A stretch of DNA of 10,449 nucleotides, from contig NZ_JBELMH010000094.1 of NCBI RefSeq assembly GCF_042096055.1, positions 1 through 10,449 of the forward strand, written 5' to 3'. A model generated the notes under the pieces. That model was not told the origin of the DNA and ran no database searches. It saw nothing but the letters and a program-made list of their open reading frames with translations. Source of the DNA: Citreimonas sp042096055. Its GTDB lineage: Bacteria > Pseudomonadota > Alphaproteobacteria > Rhodobacterales > Rhodobacteraceae. Positions 5,955 through 10,449 of this stretch are shown in pieces (the stretch's first letter is position 1; every line of letters starts with the position of its first letter). The position numbers and the translations under genes are program-made.

Positions 5955-7873
5955 GCGCGGCTCTGCTCGGCGGCGCGGCGCAGGCGGCGCTCGCGTTCCA
6001 GCCGCTCCTGCTGGGCCTCGATGCGGGTGCGCTGGGCCGACGGGTAGGCGTCGAGCGGCGGCGTGTCGCCGTAGAGCGCCTGCAGCGTGACGTCGCGCGC
6101 GATGGGCGCCGCCGCGGCCGAGCCGCCGCCGCCGTGTTCGACGACGACCGAGACCGCGATGCGCGGGTTGTCGGCGGGCGCGAAGCTGACGAACAGCGCG
6201 TGGTCGCGTTCCTCCCACGGCACCTCGTCGTTCTTGACCACGCGGTTGAGCACCTGTGCCGTGCCGGTCTTGCCGGCCATGAGCATGGTCTCGGTCTCGA
6301 TGCGCGAACCGTAGGCGGTGCCGCGGCGGTCGTTCATCACCGCGTGCATGGCGCGCTGCACCCAGCGCAGGTGCTGCGGGTTCAGGCCCAGGTCCTCGCC
6401 GGCGCGCGACTCGGTCTCGACCCCGTCGACGCGGCGCACCAGGCGCGGCGAGATCGCGCGCCCGGTGGCGATGCGCGCCGACATCACCGCCAGCTGCAGC
6501 GGCGAGGTCAGGATGTCGCCCTGGCCGATCGAGACGTTGACCGTGTCCCCGATGCGCCAGCCGTCGTTGCGCACGCGCTGCTTCCACTCGATGTCCGGGA
6601 CCAGCCCTTCGGTCACGGCGGACATGGGGATGTCGGGGGCGCTGCCCAGGCCCAGCTTGCGCGCCATGGCGGCGATGTTCTCGATCCCGACCTTCAGCGC
6701 GAGGTCGTAGTAGTAGACGTCGCAGCTTTCGCGCATCGACGCCTCGAGGTTCATGTGCCCGTGGCCGCCACGCTTCCAGCAGCGGAAGGTGCGCGTGCCC
6801 ACCTGGTACGAGCCGGGGCAGAACACGGTCTCGTCCGGGCCGATCACGCCGGCGGCCAGCGCCGCGAGCGCGGTGACCATCTTGAAGGTCGAGCCGGGCG
6901 GGTAGGCGTCCTGCACGGTCTTCGAGGCCAGCGGCCGGCGGATGTTCTCGCGCAGCACGCCGTAATCGGCGACCGAGATGCCGCGCACGAACTTGTTCGG
7001 GTCGTAGGACGGCGCCGAGGCGATCGCCAGCAGGTCGCCGTGCTCGAGGTCCATCACCACGACCGAGGCACTCTCCTCGCCGAGGCGGGCGTGCACGTAT
7101 TCCTGCAGCGCGTTGTCGACGGTCAGCTGCAGGTCGCCGCCGGCCTCGCCCTCGCGGCGGTCGATCTCGCGCATGACGCGGCCCGTGGCGTTGACCTCGA
7201 CGCGCTTGGTGCCGGCGCGGCCGCGCAGGGTTTCCTCGTGGTGGAACTCGATCCCGACCTTGCCGATCTGGAAGCGCGGAATGCGCAGCAGCGGCGGCGG
7301 ATCCTCGTAGCGGGCGAGGTCGCGCTCGGAGACCGGGCCCACGTAGCCCGCGACGTGGGCGTAGAGACCGCCCAGCGGGTAGTAGCGCGACAGGCCGACC
7401 TCGGGGGCGACGCCGGGCAGGGCGGGGGCGTTCACCGCGACGCGGCTGACCGCCTCCCAACTGACGCGATCGGCGATGGTCACCGGCAGGAAGGGCGCGG
7501 CGCTGCGCCGGATCTCGGCCAGCGCGCGGTCGATCGCGGGGCCGTCGAGCTCGATCAGCTGCGCCAGGCGCTGGACCACCACCTCGACGTCGTCGGCATC
7601 CTCGGGGACCAGCGTGATGCGGTAGGCCGGCGCGTTATCGGCGATGATGCGCCCCTCGCGGTCGAAGAGCCGCCCGCGCGCCGGTGGCAGCAGGCGGATG
7701 TTGATGCGGTTCTCCTCGGCCAGCAGGCGGAACTCGTCGGCCTGGTCGACCTGCATGTGCCGCATCCGCGTGGCCAGCACGCCGGCGAAGCCCAGCTGCA
7801 GCCCGCCCAGGATCAGCCCGCGGCGGGTGATGCGCCGGGCGCTCTGGGCGGTTTCCTTCGGTGTCCTTTTCAT
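5951..7873 (-). CDS. mrdA: Penicillin-binding protein 2, elongation-specific transpeptidase
   Basis: This class B PBP cross-links new side-wall peptidoglycan with RodA. It has 640 residues: a short basic cytoplasmic start, one membrane anchor (about 19-35), a pedestal/dimerisation region (about 60-240) and the transpeptidase domain (about 265-600). The active-site motifs are all present: SxxK as STFK (328-331, nucleophile Ser328), SxD as SCD (383-385) and KTG (535-537). Cys352, Cys365, His371 and Cys384 lie where E. coli PBP2 has its zinc ligands. The tail (617-640) is charged and helical-looking. The ATG at 7873 was chosen because the protein from there begins with the typical basic leader and anchor; the same frame is open far upstream inside mreD but carries no family sequence. 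The start overlaps the mreD stop (ATGA) and the stop overlaps the rodA start. Confidence 0.96.
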   Translation of the reverse strand: MKRTPKETAQSARRITRRGLILGGLQLGFAGVLATRMRHMQVDQADEFRLLAEENRINIRLLPPARGRLFDREGRIIADNAPAYRITLVPEDADDVEVVVQRLAQLIELDGPAIDRALAEIRRSAAPFLPVTIADRVSWEAVSRVAVNAPALPGVAPEVGLSRYYPLGGLYAHVAGYVGPVSERDLARYEDPPPLLRIPRFQIGKVGIEFHHEETLRGRAGTKRVEVNATGRVMREIDRREGEAGGDLQLTVDNALQEYVHARLGEESASVVVMDLEHGDLLAIASAPSYDPNKFVRGISVADYGVLRENIRRPLASKTVQDAYPPGSTFKMVTALAALAAGVIGPDETVFCPGSYQVGTRTFRCWKRGGHGHMNLEASMRESCDVYYYDLALKVGIENIAAMARKLGLGSAPDIPMSAVTEGLVPDIEWKQRVRNDGWRIGDTVNVSIGQGDILTSPLQLAVMSARIATGRAISPRLVRRVDGVETESRAGEDLGLNPQHLRWVQRAMHAVMNDRRGTAYGSRIETETMLMAGKTGTAQVLNRVVKNDEVPWEERDHALFVSFAPADNPRIAVSVVVEHGGGGSAAAAPIARDVTLQALYGDTPPLDAYPSAQRTRIEAQQERLERERRLRRAAEQSRA

Positions 7874-8409
7874 GCGCCGCGTCCCACGGGGTCGAATTCG
7901 CCCGGCGCGCTGCGACGCACGCCGAAGGCGGTGTGGCTGATCGCCGCCACCAGCGGGTAGGCGATCAGCGTCATGCCGTACTGCATCGCGTGCAGCGCCA
8001 GCGTTCCGGGCCCCACGACCAGCAGCCCCAGCGCGATGCGGTAGACCACCGTGATCACCATCAGCGCGGTCGCCACGGTCAGCCATTCGGCGAAGAACGT
8101 GTTGCCGCGGATGCGCCGGTCCTGGACCTTGAGCCATTCCGCCGCCAGCAGCACCAGCGCCGCCCACAGGCCCGGTGGGCGCTGGGTCAGCAGGTCGGCC
8201 AGCAGCATCACGGCCGCGATCGACAACATGGGCACGAAGTCCGGCCGCCGCAACGCCCAGACGAAGGTCAGCGCCACCAGCAGGTCGGGCCCGGCGATGC
8301 GGGCGGGCGTGATCTGCATCGGCAGCAATTGCGCGAACAGGATCAGCAGCGCCAGCAGCGGGTAGACCGCGCGCATGAGCCAGAGACGGGCGACGCTGCG
8401 CTCAGCCAT
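7870..8409 (-). CDS. mreD: Rod shape-determining protein MreD
   Basis: This small integral membrane protein of the elongasome has 179 residues, within the family range (about 160-180). It has about five to six hydrophobic segments (roughly 12-30, 40-53, 60-75, 80-93, 107-131, 141-160). The region DLLTQRPPGLWA (72-83) is the kind of loop found in MreD. MreD sequences are poorly conserved, so the identification also rests on its place between mreC and mrdA. The ATG at 8409 overlaps the mreC stop by eight bases and the stop overlaps the mrdA start as ATGA. Neither junction shows a good Shine-Dalgarno sequence, which points to coupled translation. No catalytic function is known for the family. 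Confidence 0.93.
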   Translation of the reverse strand: MAERSVARLWLMRAVYPLLALLILFAQLLPMQITPARIAGPDLLVALTFVWALRRPDFVPMLSIAAVMLLADLLTQRPPGLWAALVLLAAEWLKVQDRRIRGNTFFAEWLTVATALMVITVVYRIALGLLVVGPGTLALHAMQYGMTLIAYPLVAAISHTAFGVRRSAPGEFDPVGRGA

Positions 8410-9352
8410 TGGTCGGCCCCAAATCGTCGCTGGCGGTGTCGTCGAGCAGCGTGTCGGGCGCGGGCGGGCCCTGCGGCTCGCGCGTGCCGGGCGGCAGGTC
8501 GGGCACGATCAGCGACGACGGCGCCCGCACGCGGCGCGAGCCGTGGTCGCGCAGCACGCGCAGGAATTCCAGCCGCTCGTAATCCGCCGCAAGCCGCGCG
8601 CGCGCCCGGCCGCCCGGGTCGAGCGCCACCTGGCCCACCAGCAGGCCCGGCGGGAAGACCTCGCCGTCGCCCGAGGTGACGATGCGGTCGCCGGGACGCA
8701 CCAGGTCGGGGTCCTCGATGAAGTCGATGTGGGGGGCACCCGAATTGTCGCCCACCACCAGCGCGCGCTGCCCCGAGGGCTGGATGACCGCCGGGATGCG
8801 GCTGGTCGCGTCGGTGAGCAGGATCACCCGGCTGGTGTTCGGCCCGACGCCCGAGATCCGCCCGACGAGGCCGATGCCGTCCATCGTGGCCCAGCCGTCG
8901 ACGATGCCGTCGCGGCCGCCCACGTTGATCAGCACCGATTGCCGGAAGGGGCTGCCGCTGTCGGCCAGCACGACGCCGGTGATGTAGGTCAGCCGCGGGT
9001 CGAGCTGCACGTTGTTGAGGTCGCGCAGGCGGGCGTTTTCCTGTTCCAGCTGCAGCGCCGCCTCTTTCCAGGCGGTCATCTGGCGCAGCTCGCGGCGCAG
9101 CTCCTGGTTCTGGGCGCTGATGCGCTGGTAGGACTGGAAGTCGCGCAGCAGGTTCACGGTGCCGGTGACCGGCGCCATCGCCCAGTCCATGCGCGGCACG
9201 ACGCGGTCGACCACGTGGGCGCGGAAGCGCTCGACCCGCGGGCTGTCGATGCGCCACAGCAGGAACAGCCCCAGCAGCACAAGCGCCAGGATCACCAGCA
9301 GCAGCCGCTTCAGCGGGCCGGTGAAGTCATCGCGGGATCTGTCCTGGGCCAA
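8402..9352 (-). CDS. mreC: Rod shape-determining protein MreC (TTG start)
   Basis: MreC is an inner-membrane scaffold whose periplasmic part binds and activates PBP2. The protein has 316 residues: a cytoplasmic start, one membrane helix (16-33), a coiled coil (about 70-115, rich in Q/E/R heptads), the two beta domains (about 122-280), and a Pro/Asp-rich, probably disordered tail (285-316). Landmarks include GWATMDGIGLVGRI (153-166) and VFPPGLLVGQV (232-242). The start must be TTG at 9352. An in-frame stop (TGA, 9376-9374) lies seven sense codons upstream with no ATG or GTG between, and later starts would lose the membrane helix. The N-terminus that results resembles the MARDR-like start I recall for related proteins. 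No clear ribosome binding site precedes it, so initiation is probably weak. It follows mreB by 74 bases and overlaps mreD. Confidence 0.93.
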   Translation of the reverse strand: MAQDRSRDDFTGPLKRLLLVILALVLLGLFLLWRIDSPRVERFRAHVVDRVVPRMDWAMAPVTGTVNLLRDFQSYQRISAQNQELRRELRQMTAWKEAALQLEQENARLRDLNNVQLDPRLTYITGVVLADSGSPFRQSVLINVGGRDGIVDGWATMDGIGLVGRISGVGPNTSRVILLTDATSRIPAVIQPSGQRALVVGDNSGAPHIDFIEDPDLVRPGDRIVTSGDGEVFPPGLLVGQVALDPGGRARARLAADYERLEFLRVLRDHGSRRVRAPSSLIVPDLPPGTREPQGPPAPDTLLDDTASDDLGPTNG

Positions 9353-9376
9353 TGGCTTGTCGTCCGGGTTCGGTCA

Positions 9377-9396
9377 TTCTGCCGATCGCGGCAGAA
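9377..9396. promoter_or_regulatory. Stem-loop in the mreB-mreC spacer
   Basis: TTCTGCC (9377-9383) and GGCAGAA (9390-9396) form a perfect 7-bp stem with a 6-base loop, between the mreB stop (9427) and the mreC TTG start (9352). A second pairing, GGCAG (9390-9394) with CTGCC (9401-9405), uses the same GGCAG and so excludes the first. There is no T-tract. It could protect the mreB 3' end or lower mreC expression relative to mreB; this is inference. Confidence 0.4.
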
Positions 9397-9426
9397 GGCA
9401 CTGCCCCTTCCGCCGCGGTTGCGCCC

Positions 9427-10449
9427 TCAGCTGTCGTAGTCGATCGCGTGGCGCAGCTGTTTTTCGAATTCCAACGCCTTTCCGGTGCCCAATGCAACGC
9501 AGTTGAGGCTTTCGTCGGCGATCGACACCGCAAGGCCCGTCTGTTCGCGCAGCGCGAGGTCGAGATCGCCCAGAAGCGCGCCGCCGCCGGTCAGCATCAC
9601 GCCGCGGTCGACGATGTCGGCGGCGAGGTCCGGGGGCGTCTGTTCGAGCGCGGTCATCACCGCCTCGCAGATCTGCTGGACCGGCTCGCTCAGCGCCTCG
9701 GCGATCTGGGCCTGGCTGATCTCGGTTTCCTTGGGCACGCCGTTCAGAAGATCGCGGCCGCGGATCTGCATCGAGCTGCCGCGCCCGTCATCGGGCATCC
9801 GCGCCGAGCCGATCGAGGTCTTGATGCGCTCGGCGGTCGATTCGCCGATCAGCAGGTTCTGCTGGCGGCGCAGGTACGAGATGATCGCCTCGTCCATCCG
9901 GTCGCCTCCGACGCGGACCGAGCGGGCATAGACGATGTCTCCCAGCGACAGGACCGCGACCTCGGTCGTGCCTCCGCCGATGTCGACGACCATGCTGCCG
10001 GTGGGGTCGGTGATGGGCATGCCGGCGCCGATGGCCGCCGCGATGGGTTCCGAGATCAGGCCGGCCTTGCGCGCGCCCGCGCTGAGCACCGACTGCCGGA
10101 TCGCGCGCTTTTCCACCGGGGTGGCGCCGTGCGGCACGCAGACGATGATCTTGGGCTTCGAGAAGGTCGAGCGGCGGTGCACCTTGCGGATGAAGTGCTT
10201 GATCATCGCCTCGGCGGTGTCGAAGTCGGCGATCACGCCCTCGCGCATCGGGCGGATCGCCTCGATGCTGCCCGGCGTGCGGCCGAGCATCAGCTTGGCG
10301 TCCTCGCCCACGGCGAGCACCTTCTTCACGCCGTCCTTGACGTGGTAGGCGACGACGGACGGCTCCGACAGGATGACCCCGCGTCCCTTGACGTAGACCA
10401 GCGTGTTCGCCGTCCCGAGGTCGATGGCCATGTCCGCCGAAAACATGCC
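9427..10449 (-). CDS. mreB: Rod shape-determining protein MreB (5' end at or beyond window edge)
   Basis: This actin-like ATPase forms short filaments at the inner face of the membrane and directs side-wall synthesis. From the ATG at 10446 there are 339 residues. Actin-fold motifs are visible: phosphate 1, AIDLGTANTLVYV (7-19); the Glu133 region SEPIAAAIGAG (132-142); phosphate 2, VVDIGGGTTE (153-162); and the adenosine motif GVMLTGGGALLGD (282-294). The frame stays open to the window edge (a Gly codon precedes the ATG). Homologues in related bacteria usually carry several residues before the FSADMAIDLGTAN stretch, often an amphipathic membrane-binding segment, so the true start is probably just outside. 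That is why the feature is drawn to 10449 as 5' partial. It is the first gene of the elongasome operon; the promoter is not in view. Confidence 0.97.
   Translation of the reverse strand, partial: GMFSADMAIDLGTANTLVYVKGRGVILSEPSVVAYHVKDGVKKVLAVGEDAKLMLGRTPGSIEAIRPMREGVIADFDTAEAMIKHFIRKVHRRSTFSKPKIIVCVPHGATPVEKRAIRQSVLSAGARKAGLISEPIAAAIGAGMPITDPTGSMVVDIGGGTTEVAVLSLGDIVYARSVRVGGDRMDEAIISYLRRQQNLLIGESTAERIKTSIGSARMPDDGRGSSMQIRGRDLLNGVPKETEISQAQIAEALSEPVQQICEAVMTALEQTPPDLAADIVDRGVMLTGGGALLGDLDLALREQTGLAVSIADESLNCVALGTGKALEFEKQLRHAIDYDS

Larger units (their letters stand above)
3170..10449 (-). other. Elongasome operon mreB-mreC-mreD-mrdA-rodA-ghrA-like-rpe
   Basis: Seven minus-strand genes follow one another with junctions of 74 (mreB-mreC), -8, -4, -4, 8 and 20 bases, so a single transcript from a promoter beyond the right edge is likely. 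The first five encode the lateral-wall synthesis machine; this order is common in Rhodobacterales and other Proteobacteria. The only spacer large enough for control signals is between mreB and mreC. The last two genes are metabolic. Confidence 0.75.

Noticed and set aside
4827..6047. 406-codon open frame on the + strand opposite rodA
   Set aside because: It is antisense to rodA, has repetitive Q/H/R-rich composition, no membrane or domain signature and no ribosome binding site. It is a codon-composition shadow.
4815..7460. 881-codon minus-strand frame ending with RodA, a possible PBP2-RodA fusion
   Set aside because: The part upstream of the RodA Met at 5954 is an out-of-frame reading of mrdA, rich in Arg, Pro and Gly. 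The intact mrdA frame ends in TGA overlapping the rodA ATG, so there is no fusion.
6134..7960. 608-codon open frame on the + strand opposite mrdA
   Set aside because: It is antisense to a clear PBP2 gene with all catalytic motifs; the product is low-complexity (rich in H, D, R, G, A) with no recognisable domain, as is usual for antisense frames in GC-rich DNA.
1..10449. Defence system, prophage, transposon or biosynthetic cluster
   Set aside because: Every sizeable frame that is not a shadow belongs to a housekeeping or general metabolic family, composition is even apart from 3079-3125, and no transposase, integrase, toxin or tRNA is present.

Overview
The window is GC-rich chromosomal DNA with tightly packed genes. 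It looks like an alphaproteobacterium of the Rhodobacterales (Roseobacter/Rhodobacter-type). This placement rests on the recognisable character of the MreB, MreC and PBP2 sequences, the gene order mreB-mreC-mreD-mrdA-rodA, and uniformly GC-rich codon use. It is an inference from recalled family sequences, not from a search. I see no tRNA, rRNA, CRISPR array, phage gene or insertion sequence, and no gene-free stretch longer than about 160 bases.

Left part (1-3046). The window opens inside an SF1 (RecD/Dda-type) DNA helicase on the + strand; only the part after the Walker B motif is present. A zinc-independent medium-chain NADP-dependent oxidoreductase (998-2014, - strand) converges on it. Divergent from the oxidoreductase, and sharing a 159-base control region with it, is a + strand pair of hotdog-fold genes: a NodN-like MaoC dehydratase (2174-2617) and a PaaI-family thioesterase (2621-3046). 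A 24-codon leader ORF (2103-2177) has a better ribosome binding site than the MaoC gene and ends in an ATGA overlap with the MaoC start, which suggests translational coupling.

Boundary (3047-3169). The two convergent transcription units are separated by 123 bases. These hold a perfect 10-bp inverted repeat spaced by 56 bases, a 17-bp dyad that shares one of its arms, a locally A/T-rich middle, and a strong GC hairpin just after rpe.

Right part (3170-10449, all - strand). This is the cell-elongation (elongasome) operon read right to left: mreB (5' end at the window edge), mreC (TTG start), mreD, mrdA (PBP2), rodA, then a GhrA-type 2-hydroxyacid dehydrogenase and ribulose-phosphate 3-epimerase. 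Genes from mreC to rodA overlap by 4 or 8 bases, the rodA-ghrA gap is 8 bases and the ghrA-rpe gap is 20 bases, so one transcript is likely. MreB filaments, MreC/MreD and the RodA glycosyltransferase with the PBP2 transpeptidase form the machine that builds side-wall peptidoglycan. The two metabolic genes at the tail handle glyoxylate/hydroxypyruvate and pentose phosphates and have no known structural role in it.

Overall this is mostly an ordinary housekeeping region. I did not find a new defence, mobile or biosynthetic system. The items most worth a second look are the coupled leader ORF, the inverted-repeat element at 3049-3132, and the stem-loops between mreB and mreC.
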